Shown: piece after piece, positions 1 through 8,117 of the stretch
How positions within the stretch are numbered: the stretch's first letter is position 1
How the letters are laid out: every line of letters begins with the position of its first letter
Source of the DNA: Vibrio sp. 99-8-1
Lineage (GTDB): Bacteria > Pseudomonadota > Gammaproteobacteria > Enterobacterales > Vibrionaceae
Reading direction: 5' to 3'
NCBI RefSeq assembly: GCF_013114595.1
Contig: NZ_VTXE01000014.1
Location: 62,001 to 126,000 of the forward strand
Length of the DNA stretch: 64,000 bases
The notes under the pieces: generated by a model
What the model was told of the DNA's origin: nothing
Databases searched by the model: none
What the model saw: the letters and a program-made list of their open reading frames with translations, nothing else
Program-made: the position numbers and the translations under genes

Positions 1-2489
1 TCTTGATGCACCGTTTCAAGTTCTTTGACCTTAGTATTGCGATCGTCACGTCTCTTAGGATCATCCACTTCATATACAGCAAGCCATGTCTCGTATTCTT
101 TGATTTTATGAGACTTCACTTTTAAGTTTTTGATCTCATTATCAAGCAATTCAATTTCTTCTTTGTAGCGTTGATAGATTTCACCGCTAATACCTTGGTC
201 ACTCAACCGCTGTTCATACTCCGTTTTGATACGCTGTTTGTTCTCACCTAACGTCAGAGTACTTTTTTCCAGTAGTTCGTCTATAGCTCCGATCGTGAGA
301 TCAAGTGATGATTCAACATTGCTAATTTGAGTAAGCCTGTCATTGTTTAGCTCTAATTTTGCTTCTTCAAAACGTTCAAGCGTCACTGAGATTTCCTTAT
401 CAATCAGGGCTATAGCTTTCTCAAGCGATTTGATGCTTATATTAATTTTTTCGACTAAGCCCTCTTTTGCACGGGCAATCTCTATTTTCTTGTTTTTAAG
501 GTTAACCTTAGTTTGTGATAGGTCACTCTCAGCGTTTCGCAGCTCATTGCGTAATCGTGATAACTCAAGCGCTGACTGCTTAACAGCAAAATCATTTTTC
601 AAAATTTGCTTATTGAAATCAGCCTCTGCGTCTTCAAGCTCACCGATACGGTCCATCAATTGAGCCTGCTCTTCCACATCAGCTTTGTTGGTGACACTAC
701 AATCGGTTAGGTTGCTCGTATCGATGTATAAATCGTACATTGAACCTGAATCTTCAGTCATTGATGGTGTGAGTGTCGTGTCCATCAAAAGCTCATCGGT
801 AAGAACACGACCAAGTGGAGAGCTTTGCCATCCCTGTCGATTAGCTTCTAGGAATGAGAACAAGGTTCCTGAATCTGGGTCTAATCGGTTACTGACTACT
901 TTGAACCTGGCTTCGGCATCGCGCTTGTTTCGACGAGTGGCCTCTAATCTTTCGAGTAGCTTTTCACGTTTAGTTTGTAAGTTAACTCCATCCTTCTCGC
1001 TCACAGTTGTCGTGTGTTTTAACGTGTCTACTTGTTCTTGCAATCTGTCTTTCTCAGACTCCAACTGCTCTCTCTGCTCAATGAGAAGCTCATCAATATC
1101 TGGGTTCTTTAGTCGCTGTTTTTGAGTGGCAAGTTCAGCCTTATGTTCCATAAGAGCCTGAGATTTATCCGATGTAAAATTCGTATGGGTTTGGGTCAGT
1201 TCCTTTAACTGTGGCTGATATACATCGTCTATCTTGTCTTTTTTAACCTTGCACTCTTTTTCGGCATCAAGTTTTTGCTCTATTAGGTCAGACTTTTCTT
1301 TATTGAACTTACTAATAAGGCTTTGTTTGTCTTTCTCATACTTTGCTTTGGCATCATTTACCTTAGTTTCAAGATCGGTGTAACTTTGTCTTTGTTGTGC
1401 CACCCTGTCTTCCATTTCTGGCAATTGCTTTAGCTTAACGGACAGCTCTGGATAACCGCTATTTTCGTATGTTATAAGCTGGCCATGGTGAACTTCGATC
1501 TCAGAATCAAGACTTACAATAGAGCGTTGAAGAGCACTCTTTCGAACCTCTTTATCAAGCTTATCCTGATTAATTTCGCCAATCTGCTTGTCACTGTTTT
1601 CAAGAAAACCTGAGCGCTCCAATTCAGTTTTATTAAGAGATCCATCAAGGCTTTCAGACGCATCACGAATGATTATTAAAGCACTTGCGAGCTGAGTGGT
1701 TAGATAGGCAATCTGCTTATTGTTCGCAATAGCTTCAATGAACGCTTCTTTTTTGTCTAGGAACACTGTTAGGCCGTTGTAGTCATCACACCATTGTTCA
1801 ATTCTGTTTGCATCCACACCAAACTCTAATGTGCTATTCCCTTGCTCGAGGATATCCAGGAAAAGCGCCTTTGTGTCGGCCATATTGAATTCACCTTGAA
1901 TCAACGCCGCTGTAATTTTTTCAATGTGACGAACATCATGACGACCAGAGCACAAAGAGTAGCTTAGGAACTGATTACTCAAATTCCCTGCATTAATATT
2001 TTGGATAATTTCGCGGTACTCTTTAACGCTAGTAATACGCGACTCGTATTCTAAGCCGTTAGCGTTCAGCTCCCCGGCCAGCTTTGTACAGCCGATAGCG
2101 TAAGGCTTGTCTTCGCTATCTTGTTTAATGATCGCTGACTGCTCAAACTGACCTTTAACGAAAAGGTACACAATGCCACCTTTAGTACTAAGGTTTCGAT
2201 AACAAATGACATGAGCAACTTGACCACGAGCAGTAATGTACTCGAAAACAATATAACTGTTGTTGTGTGGTAAATACCATTCTGCAAAGGGCTTATTGAC
2301 ATTCGATTTCCTGACGATCTGCGTGCCAGTCGCTCCATAAAAGAACGGAATGAGCCTTAACAGTGATGTTTTGCCTTCTCCGTTACCGCCAGTGATCTGA
2401 GTGGGAGCGTCAAAAGAATACTCAGAAAACATCTTGTTTTTCTGATAAGAATTTATTGCGATAACTTTGGTCAATCCGGCATACATCAT
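1..2489 (-). CDS. SMC/Rad50-like coiled-coil ATPase, 3' end outside window (partial)
   Basis: The minus-strand frame is open from an ATG at 2489 to the left edge without a stop (about 829 codons seen). A P-loop GGNGEGKT lies at residues 34-41, directly after the first strand as in SMC/Rad50/MukB heads. Residues about 270-530 and 605-829 are rich in K, E and Q and look coiled-coil; they flank a non-coiled segment near 535-600 (FLEANRQGW, DLYIDTSN) that could be the hinge. The C-terminal head with signature motif and Walker B must lie outside the window, so a full length above 1100 aa is expected. From memory it resembles the DUF3584 group of ATP-binding proteins; this was not searched. It is transcribed away from a divergent WYL regulator, an arrangement common in phage-defence loci. 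Function unknown. Two ATGs in tandem (2489, 2486) leave the exact start open; an in-frame TAA lies just upstream. Confidence 0.82.
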   Translation of the reverse strand, partial: MMYAGLTKVIAINSYQKNKMFSEYSFDAPTQITGGNGEGKTSLLRLIPFFYGATGTQIVRKSNVNKPFAEWYLPHNNSYIVFEYITARGQVAHVICYRNLSTKGGIVYLFVKGQFEQSAIIKQDSEDKPYAIGCTKLAGELNANGLEYESRITSVKEYREIIQNINAGNLSNQFLSYSLCSGRHDVRHIEKITAALIQGEFNMADTKALFLDILEQGNSTLEFGVDANRIEQWCDDYNGLTVFLDKKEAFIEAIANNKQIAYLTTQLASALIIIRDASESLDGSLNKTELERSGFLENSDKQIGEINQDKLDKEVRKSALQRSIVSLDSEIEVHHGQLITYENSGYPELSVKLKQLPEMEDRVAQQRQSYTDLETKVNDAKAKYEKDKQSLISKFNKEKSDLIEQKLDAEKECKVKKDKIDDVYQPQLKELTQTHTNFTSDKSQALMEHKAELATQKQRLKNPDIDELLIEQREQLESEKDRLQEQVDTLKHTTTVSEKDGVNLQTKREKLLERLEATRRNKRDAEARFKVVSNRLDPDSGTLFSFLEANRQGWQSSPLGRVLTDELLMDTTLTPSMTEDSGSMYDLYIDTSNLTDCSVTNKADVEEQAQLMDRIGELEDAEADFNKQILKNDFAVKQSALELSRLRNELRNAESDLSQTKVNLKNKKIEIARAKEGLVEKINISIKSLEKAIALIDKEISVTLERFEEAKLELNNDRLTQISNVESSLDLTIGAIDELLEKSTLTLGENKQRIKTEYEQRLSDQGISGEIYQRYKEEIELLDNEIKNLKVKSHKIKEYETWLAVYEVDDPKRRDDRNTKVKELETVHQ

Positions 2490-2661
2490 CGTATTTGTCT
2501 CGAGTTATGTTGTTTTTCTTGATTGAAAATCAACCAGTTTGAATCTGTGGCCACTAAATCAGGTTACAGCTTTCAATACCATCGACTCTCTCACAGTAAA
2601 GATTCCTGACTTGTCCTGCCCTTCTCAATATCCATAATAAATATATGTACTTTTTTGCTAC

Positions 2662-2680
2662 ATGTATATACTGTATACAT
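2662..2680. promoter_or_regulatory. Inverted repeat upstream of WYL regulator, possible operator
   Basis: ATGTATA and TATACAT arms surround a 5-nt centre, 16 bases before the preferred start of the WYL gene and within the divergent promoter region (2490-2695). A further ACATGT lies a few bases downstream. BrxR/CapW-type repressors bind inverted repeats in their own promoters, so this is a candidate autoregulatory site; that role is inference. Confidence 0.4.
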
Positions 2681-2695
2681 CAACATGTAACATTT

Positions 2696-3562
2696 ATGAG
2701 CACGAACATGAGTCAAGCAGATATCAAATGGGACCAACAAGTACGATTTCGACTAATTGAGATAATTGCTCTTTGGGAGGGTCGACTGACGACAAATCAC
2801 CTATGTGATGCTTTTCACATAGGGAGACAACAAGCTTCTAGGGATATCAACAAGTACATTAGCTTAACTAACCAAGGTCAATTGATACTGGATAGGAAAA
2901 TTAAAGGCTATAGGCCAGCAGACAACTTTAACCCTTTGTTTACTCAAGGGACTGCTCATGAGTATCTACTTATGCTTCATCAGCAATATAACCAAGAAGA
3001 GACCTTTGAGTTCTTTAATTGGGGGGAAGCTCAATCGACCGTATTGAACGTCCCTGAAAGGGCTATATCACCAAGCATTGTTCGGGGATTAATCGCGGCA
3101 GCAAGGGCTAACATTCGCGTCGATATTGACTATGTGTCACTCTCTACACCTGAGATTCGAGGTCGAATTATTGCACCTCACAGCTTGGTCTATGATGGGA
3201 TCAGGTGGCATGTAAGAGCATATTGTGAAGAGAAAAATGGGTTTCGAGATTTCGTGTTAAGTCGCTTTAGGAACGAACCTGACTTAATGGATAAGTCACC
3301 AAAAATGCGAGAACATGATGACAACTGGAATCATCAAGTTAAGTTAACGATTACACCTAATCCTTACTTGTCTGAGCAACAGCAAGTTGTTGTTGCAGAC
3401 GACTACGCTATGAAAAGCAAGAAGATGGAAATAGTAACTCGTGGGGCTTTAGTCAATTATTACTTACGACGTATGGGCGTCATACAAGACCAAAAGCTGC
3501 TAAGAGAACAACCAGAAGCCTATCAATTGACTGCTCACTTTGACGAAAGTCTACCTGAGTAA
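2696..3562 (+). CDS. WYL-domain transcriptional regulator (CapW/BrxR type)
   Basis: 288 aa from ATG 2696; ATG 2708 is an alternative. The frame extends up to 2645, but that stretch contains the inverted repeat at 2662-2680 and encodes an unlikely leader. Residues about 5-75 form a winged HTH (LIEIIALWEGRLTTNHLCDAF, RQQASRDINKY). The WYL domain spans about 125-205 (GLIAAARANIRVDIDYVS, APHSLVYDGIRWHVRAYC, FRDFVLSRF), and a C-terminal WCX-like dimerisation domain follows. This three-part layout and the RWHVRAYC/DFVLSRF motifs match the repressors that control BREX, CBASS and other defence operons. It is divergent from the SMC-like ATPase gene, which it plausibly represses until a ligand binds the WYL domain. 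The regulator family is clear; the target and ligand are inferred. Confidence 0.85.
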   Translation: MSTNMSQADIKWDQQVRFRLIEIIALWEGRLTTNHLCDAFHIGRQQASRDINKYISLTNQGQLILDRKIKGYRPADNFNPLFTQGTAHEYLLMLHQQYNQEETFEFFNWGEAQSTVLNVPERAISPSIVRGLIAAARANIRVDIDYVSLSTPEIRGRIIAPHSLVYDGIRWHVRAYCEEKNGFRDFVLSRFRNEPDLMDKSPKMREHDDNWNHQVKLTITPNPYLSEQQQVVVADDYAMKSKKMEIVTRGALVNYYLRRMGVIQDQKLLREQPEAYQLTAHFDESLPE

Positions 3563-3916
3563 ATCAAGGTTCGTTTGAGACAGCCCGATAAGATTGGTGA
3601 TGTTCTAGATTGAATATCACCTCTAACTAGGTGGCCAAATTCACTATGCCACTACAGTCCAAGAAGATGCGATTTTCGAGTCACATACACAAATCAGTAA
3701 CTACATGTTTTTATAGAGTTATCCTATTAAAAAAGGAGGAGAAACGGTGTATATCAATAGCTAAAGGTATGACGCTTAAACCCGATTTAGTATCTATCTC
3801 CCAATCCGAAGTTGATTAAATCATACACTCTGTCATACCCTAAACCGTCGGACTTTATGAGACAAAATGAGACCAGATGAGATGATAAGTTATTGATTTA
3901 ACTATATTACATTCAC
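3563..3916. other. Decayed intergenic region between WYL gene and tRNA-Ser
   Basis: No convincing gene. A 62-codon GTG-start frame (3631-3819) has no recognisable domain. A different frame at about 3627-3716 reads like a short piece of protein (LGGQIHYATTVQEDAIFES) with no start, which suggests remnants of decayed genes. A strong ribosome-binding-like AAAGGAGGAG near 3733 is followed by only a few codons. Such debris next to the 3' end of a tRNA gene is common at integration hot spots. Confidence 0.4.
3857..3886 (+). repeat. Three direct repeats with 10-bp period near tRNA-Ser 3' end
   Basis: ATGAGACAAA, ATGAGACCAG and ATGAGATGAT follow one another exactly every 10 bases, so the ATGAGA cores sit on the same face of the helix. 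They lie about 70 bases beyond the tRNA 3' end. Protein-binding repeats (integrase arm sites or regulator sites) often have such phasing; the role here is inferred. Confidence 0.5.
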
Positions 3917-3942
3917 AAAAAAAGACGTCCTAGGACGTCTTT
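3917..3942 (-). terminator. Rho-independent terminator of tRNA-Ser
   Basis: The stem AAAGACGTCC / GGACGTCTTT has a 2-nt centre and, read on the minus strand, is followed by a run of T. It begins 12 bases past the tRNA 3' end. Confidence 0.85.
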
Positions 3943-3953
3943 CTTCAAGAATG

Positions 3954-4041
3954 TGGCGGTGAGTGAGAGATTCGAACTCTCGATACGTTGCCGTATACAC
4001 GCTTTCCAGGCGTGCTCCTTCAGCCACTCGGACAACTCACC
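3954..4041 (-). tRNA. tRNA-Ser (GGA anticodon)
   Basis: The 88-nt minus-strand sequence folds as a class II tRNA: acceptor GGTGAGT/ACTCACC, discriminator G and encoded CCA, anticodon loop CTGGAAA (anticodon GGA), a long variable arm (TATACGGCAACGTATC) and T-arm GAGAGTTCGAATCTCTC. The GGA anticodon reads UCC/UCU serine codons. The 3' end points towards the accessory segment at the left of the window, the usual orientation for an integration target. Confidence 0.97.
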
Positions 4042-4077
4042 GTATTTTGATGCTGCTTGGGTAAGCAACGAGGCGCT

Positions 4078-4106
4078 AATTTAATGATTCTTAGTGGCTT
4101 GGTCAA
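4078..4106 (-). promoter_or_regulatory. Sigma-70 promoter of tRNA-Ser
   Basis: On the minus strand TTGACC is separated by exactly 17 bases from TAAATT, followed by GC-rich AGCGCCTCG. A GC-rich discriminator is typical of stringently controlled tRNA promoters. The tRNA starts about 36 bases downstream of the -10 box. Confidence 0.7.
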
Positions 4107-4478
4107 GGAGAAAAGTAGTAAAAGCGCAACTTTTGCGTTCAACTGCTTATAAAATAACTTATTTGCTCGCTCTTGTGCCTCTTTACCGTTAATTGACGCG
4201 TCAATGGCGTTTACTGACGGCTCAAAAGGAATGTCGACTATTGTCACACCTCACAACGGCTTTTTTGATAAAAGCTATTTCTTCTGCGACTATTGGCCTC
4301 CTCAACTAACTCCTAACTGTCAATATTACAACTGCATCAATGCTATCCGCTTTTGCTAACGCGGTTAATGGCTCTCTTTCTAACACTCTGAAACAGGTGG
4401 ACTATTCTGCCTCTTATCAGTGAAGTTGTATTGTATCTGGGTAGTAGTTGACTGTAGTAATCAACAAGGAAATAACCA
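4107..4478. other. Intergenic region upstream of uhpA-like gene, with 14-bp palindrome
   Basis: No gene is seen. A perfect 14-bp palindrome ATTGACGCGTCAAT occupies 4192-4205 between the divergent tRNA-Ser and response-regulator genes. AAGGA ahead of the ATG at 4479 serves as ribosome-binding site. No clear sigma-70 promoter for the downstream operon was identified. Confidence 0.4.
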
Positions 4479-5108
4479 ATGATATCTGTTGCCCTAATTG
4501 ACGATCACGTTATGGTTCGCTCTGGCTTTGCCCAGTTGTTAAGTGTGGAATCTGATATAGAGGTAATAGGTGAATACAGCTCCGCTAAAGAAGCGTTTAG
4601 CGCTCTAGCCTCTGTGCCTAATTTAGATGTCGCCGTTATTGATATCTCCATGCCAGACGAAAGTGGCCTCTCCTTACTTGCCCGTTTAAAACACATTAAA
4701 CCCGAGTTAAAAGCCATTGTATTAAGCATTTACGACTCCGCTTCCTTTGTGAGTAAAGCGATTGATGCGGGCGCACTAGGTTATTTATCTAAACGATGTG
4801 GCCCGGGGGAGTTAGTTACGGCCATCCGCACTGTCGCCAATGGTGATCGTTACCTCTGCGCAGACGCTCTATTTAATCTGAGTAATGCCGGAACGCCACC
4901 AGCGGTACTGAACGACTTAACGAAAAGAGAAAGAGAGATCTTCGATTATCTAATTCAGGGCAAAGATGTAAAAGAAGTGGCCTTTGAACTGTCGCTAAGC
5001 CATAAAACGGTTCATGTTCATCGTGCCAACGTGCTTAGTAAACTAGCACTGTCGAACAATGTTGATCTTATTCGCTTTGCCATTAAAAACAAATTATTAC
5101 CAGAATGA
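4479..5108 (+). CDS. uhpA: LuxR-family response regulator, UhpA-like
   Basis: 209 aa. The receiver domain (1-120) has the acidic pair D8-D9 and the phospho-acceptor D55 (VAVIDISMPD), with the conserved lysine in YLSKRC. The LuxR-type HTH spans about 143-205 (LTKREREIFDYL, SLSHKTVHVHRANVLSKL). It is followed with a 4-base ATGA overlap by a histidine kinase gene and then by a UhpC-like transporter-sensor, the UhpABC arrangement that senses external glucose 6-phosphate. In this window the likely target is the afuABC operon just downstream rather than a uhpT gene, which is absent. The family is certain; the ligand is inferred from synteny. Confidence 0.88.
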   Translation: MISVALIDDHVMVRSGFAQLLSVESDIEVIGEYSSAKEAFSALASVPNLDVAVIDISMPDESGLSLLARLKHIKPELKAIVLSIYDSASFVSKAIDAGALGYLSKRCGPGELVTAIRTVANGDRYLCADALFNLSNAGTPPAVLNDLTKREREIFDYLIQGKDVKEVAFELSLSHKTVHVHRANVLSKLALSNNVDLIRFAIKNKLLPE

Positions 5109-6712
5109 ACAGCCAAACGGAAATGGTTGCCAATCGAGTGTTTGTCAGCCTGTTTACCTTCGTTATTTATGCCATCACTTGGTTCTGCTTATGGGGAATA
5201 AGTGGCTATCTGGTGTCCGATATCCATGTAGCAGGGCTATTTTTACCGGTTGGTTTACGCTTAGCGGTGCTGCTGATTATGCCTATACGCCACTGGTGGG
5301 TGGTGCTGCTGAGTGAGGTCTGTATTGCCATCAGTATCATTAACTCTATGGTGTTTAATCCAATAGACTTTTTGTTGATACTGGCTCCGTTTATCTCTTA
5401 TGCGTTAATTCGTCCTCTTCAATCTTGGTGGAAACAGCTAGAAACCTATTGGCAGCAGCTGTTGGCGCTGCTTGGTTTTGTGGTTCTCAACGGCCTTTTG
5501 CAGGCGGCCGCCATATTTTTATTGAGTAAACCGCTTGCTCTCTCGATCACGATAATTTATAGCTGCACAGTGGCAACCATTACGGGCGGTATTATCCTTG
5601 CTCCGTTTTTTTACCTGCTGCACGACTACTTAAACCGTAAAGTCTGGGTGCCTTTATCGCCGACTCTTATCCATAAAGAAGTGACTCTTCGACCCTCAGC
5701 ATTTTTGTGGATGATGTTGTTCTTCTGTATTGGCTTAATCGCCGAGCTGAGTTTTAAACAACAGATGGCGTCATTGCTGCTGATTGTGGTGTTGCTACCT
5801 AATATTTTTATGGCTTATCGCTACGGCTGGCAAGGTGGAGTGTTGGCTGCGGTGATGAACAGCATACTGCTTACTTTAGCCAAAAAAGTGATGGGGTCTT
5901 TTACCACTTACGAAGAGATGCAGCTGTTCTTAATTACACAGGCGATTGTTGGTCTAGGTTTGGGGATCGCCATCAGCCGCCAACACTTACTGTCAGAGAA
6001 ACTAAAACGGGTCAATACCGAGTTAGCTTATGAGCTAAACAGCAAGCAAAACCTCACTCGACAGTTGGTGCATGTTGAAGAAGACATTCGCAAGTCCGTC
6101 GCTCGCGAGCTGCATGATGAGATAGGTCAAAACATTACCGCCATACAAATCCAAGCAACGTTAGCCAACCGTATCGCCAACGAAGACCAAACCAAGAACA
6201 TCGCTAATGCCATCAACGACCTTGCCTTTCAAATTCATAGCGCGACAAGGCAGCTATTAACCCAGTTACGTCCCCATATTTTAGATGAACTCGGGCTAGA
6301 AAGTGCCTTAAAACAACTGGCAAATGAGATGAAGTTTGCAGAACGCCATGTTGATTTTCAGCTCAACATTGGTTTTAACACGGAGCTGCTCGACGAGGTC
6401 ACCTCAGTGACTTTATACCGAATCGTGCAGGAGCTGTTAAACAACGCCACCAAACACTCTGACGCCAACGAAGTTCACCTTACCCTTTTGCCCGGTGCGA
6501 TCTTTAGTATGGAGTATCGCGATAATGGTATTGGCTTGCCTAACCATTGGCGAACAAAAGGCACCGGTTTAAAAGGGCTAGAAGAACGAGTAACCGCCTT
6601 GGGTGGCAATATCACCATTGATGGCACTAAGGGAACACGCATTGTTGTGACGCTTCCTACCAAAGTCGACAACGAAAGAGTCGACAACGAAAAGTCCAAC
6701 AGCGAAGAGTAA
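5105..6712 (+). CDS. uhpB: Membrane sensor histidine kinase, UhpB-like
   Basis: 535 aa. The N-terminal half is a MASE1-type multi-helix membrane domain (about residues 10-300). Next come a HisKA_3 dimerisation domain with phospho-acceptor His337 (ARELHDEIGQN) and a HATPase domain with N box (QELLNNATKHSD) and ATP-binding glycines (RDNGIGLP, GTGLKGLEER). It overlaps the regulator gene by 4 bases, so the two are translationally coupled. The kinase should phosphorylate D55 of the regulator when the UhpC-like partner binds sugar phosphate. The C-terminal tail carries a short in-frame duplication (VDNE repeated, about 6665-6690). Confidence 0.88.
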   Translation: MNSQTEMVANRVFVSLFTFVIYAITWFCLWGISGYLVSDIHVAGLFLPVGLRLAVLLIMPIRHWWVVLLSEVCIAISIINSMVFNPIDFLLILAPFISYALIRPLQSWWKQLETYWQQLLALLGFVVLNGLLQAAAIFLLSKPLALSITIIYSCTVATITGGIILAPFFYLLHDYLNRKVWVPLSPTLIHKEVTLRPSAFLWMMLFFCIGLIAELSFKQQMASLLLIVVLLPNIFMAYRYGWQGGVLAAVMNSILLTLAKKVMGSFTTYEEMQLFLITQAIVGLGLGIAISRQHLLSEKLKRVNTELAYELNSKQNLTRQLVHVEEDIRKSVARELHDEIGQNITAIQIQATLANRIANEDQTKNIANAINDLAFQIHSATRQLLTQLRPHILDELGLESALKQLANEMKFAERHVDFQLNIGFNTELLDEVTSVTLYRIVQELLNNATKHSDANEVHLTLLPGAIFSMEYRDNGIGLPNHWRTKGTGLKGLEERVTALGGNITIDGTKGTRIVVTLPTKVDNERVDNEKSNSEE

Positions 6713-6785
6713 CGCTGAAGTTAAATTGATTGTTGGGTCTATTCCCAAACAAGTTTATAGAGCGCATTTATAGAGGACAGGCAGT

Positions 6786-8117
6786 ATGCTTGGTTTTATT
6801 TCTCAAAAGCAGCCAACAGAAAAAATCACCGATAAAGAGAGCATAGACGCGACTTATAAGTATTGGCGTCTGCATTTGATGCTTTCTATGTATGTCGGCT
6901 ATGGGGTGTTTTATTTTACGCGTAAAAGCCTCAACTTTAGCATGCCGGTCATGCTGACGGATCTCGGCTGGGAACCGTCCGATATCGGCGTTATTGCCAC
7001 CGTTTATTATGTGACTTACGGTACCTCCAAGTTTATCTCCGGCATGATCAGTGATAACTCAAACCCCAAATTTTTTATGGGGTTTGGTTTAATCGCAACC
7101 GGAATCGTCAACGTCCTATTCGGTTTTAGCTCTTCCCTTTCGATGATGATTGTCTTATGGATGCTGAACGCTTTTTTCCAAAGCTGGGGCTGGCCCGCAT
7201 GCGCAAAGCTGCTTACTAGCTGGTACTCGCGTTCGGAACGGGGGTTTTGGTGGTCCATATGGAACACCTGTATTAACGTCAGTGGTGCTTTGCTGCCTAT
7301 TTTAATTGGCTATATAGCCATTACATGGGGCTGGCGTTTTGGCTTTATTGTTCCCGGCAGTATCGCCATTGTGGTGGGGATAATTCTGACCTTCCGCATG
7401 CAAGATAAGCCCAATACCATTGGCTTACCTACTGTTGGGGACTGGCGAAATGATCCGCTGGAAAAACAGCAAGAGAGCGAAGGAAAAGACCTCCCCTTTA
7501 AACAGATTTTAAAACGCTACGTGTTGGGCAATAAATACATCTGGCTATTATGCAGCTCTTATTTATTGGTTTATGTGGTAAGAATTGGTGTAAACGATTG
7601 GGGCAGTTTGTATCTGGTCGAGCGCCATAATGTCAATTTGCTTACGGCCAACACTGCGGTCTCTATGTTTGAGGTGGGTGGATTCTTAGGTTCTTTATTG
7701 GGAGGCTGGGGATCGGATAAATTCTTCCACGGTAACCGGGCACCGATGAACTTAATATTTGCATTGGGTATTTTTATTTCCGTTGCGGCACTTTGGCTTA
7801 TGCCTTTAAACAATATTTTTGTCTTATCCGGTTGTCTGTTCTCTATTGGCTTTTTTATATTTGGCCCACAGATGATGATTGGCATGGCCGCGGCCGAATG
7901 TTCGCATAAAGATCTGGCGGGCACGGCAACTGGCTTTGTTGGCTTGTTCGGCTATTTAGGCGCAGCGCTGGCTGGCTACCCACTCTCAATCATTATCGAA
8001 CAGTTTCAGTGGGAAGGCTTCTTTACTGCGATAACACTCGCCGCAGCGGCCGTTGGTATGCTGCTGATTCCTTTTCTTAAAGCACAGCAGCGAAACAGTG
8101 AACCCCGTTTAAGCTAA
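6786..8117 (+). CDS. uhpC: MFS organophosphate sensor/transporter, UhpC-like
   Basis: 443 aa, close to E. coli UhpC (about 440 aa), with 12 predicted membrane segments of the organophosphate:phosphate antiporter (OPA) family. The N-terminus YWRLHLMLSMYVGYGVFYFTRKSLN and the loop SDNSNPKFFMGFGL match OPA signatures. Its place directly after the uhpAB-like genes (73-base gap) argues for the receptor role that UhpC plays in controlling UhpB rather than bulk uptake. It could also retain transport activity. It is a distant paralogue of GlpT at 21588-22967. Confidence 0.85.
   Translation: MLGFISQKQPTEKITDKESIDATYKYWRLHLMLSMYVGYGVFYFTRKSLNFSMPVMLTDLGWEPSDIGVIATVYYVTYGTSKFISGMISDNSNPKFFMGFGLIATGIVNVLFGFSSSLSMMIVLWMLNAFFQSWGWPACAKLLTSWYSRSERGFWWSIWNTCINVSGALLPILIGYIAITWGWRFGFIVPGSIAIVVGIILTFRMQDKPNTIGLPTVGDWRNDPLEKQQESEGKDLPFKQILKRYVLGNKYIWLLCSSYLLVYVVRIGVNDWGSLYLVERHNVNLLTANTAVSMFEVGGFLGSLLGGWGSDKFFHGNRAPMNLIFALGIFISVAALWLMPLNNIFVLSGCLFSIGFFIFGPQMMIGMAAAECSHKDLAGTATGFVGLFGYLGAALAGYPLSIIIEQFQWEGFFTAITLAAAAVGMLLIPFLKAQQRNSEPRLS

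Noticed and set aside
343-1125. Plus-strand reading frames at 343-663 and 685-1125
   Set aside because: They lie antisense to the continuous ATPase frame and are Ser/Leu/Arg-rich as expected for the reverse of a coiled coil; no start signals or family match.
2066-2338. Minus-strand frame of 90 codons inside the ATPase gene
   Set aside because: It is in another frame within the ATPase coding sequence, which itself carries the P-loop.
1-3562. Naming the ATPase JetC, MukB or LmuB
   Set aside because: Only the N-terminal part is visible and no partner gene is in the window, so a specific defence-system label is not supported.
3631-3819. 62-codon frame as a real gene
   Set aside because: No recognisable domain, GTG start without Shine-Dalgarno; another frame in the same place looks equally protein-like, suggesting decay.
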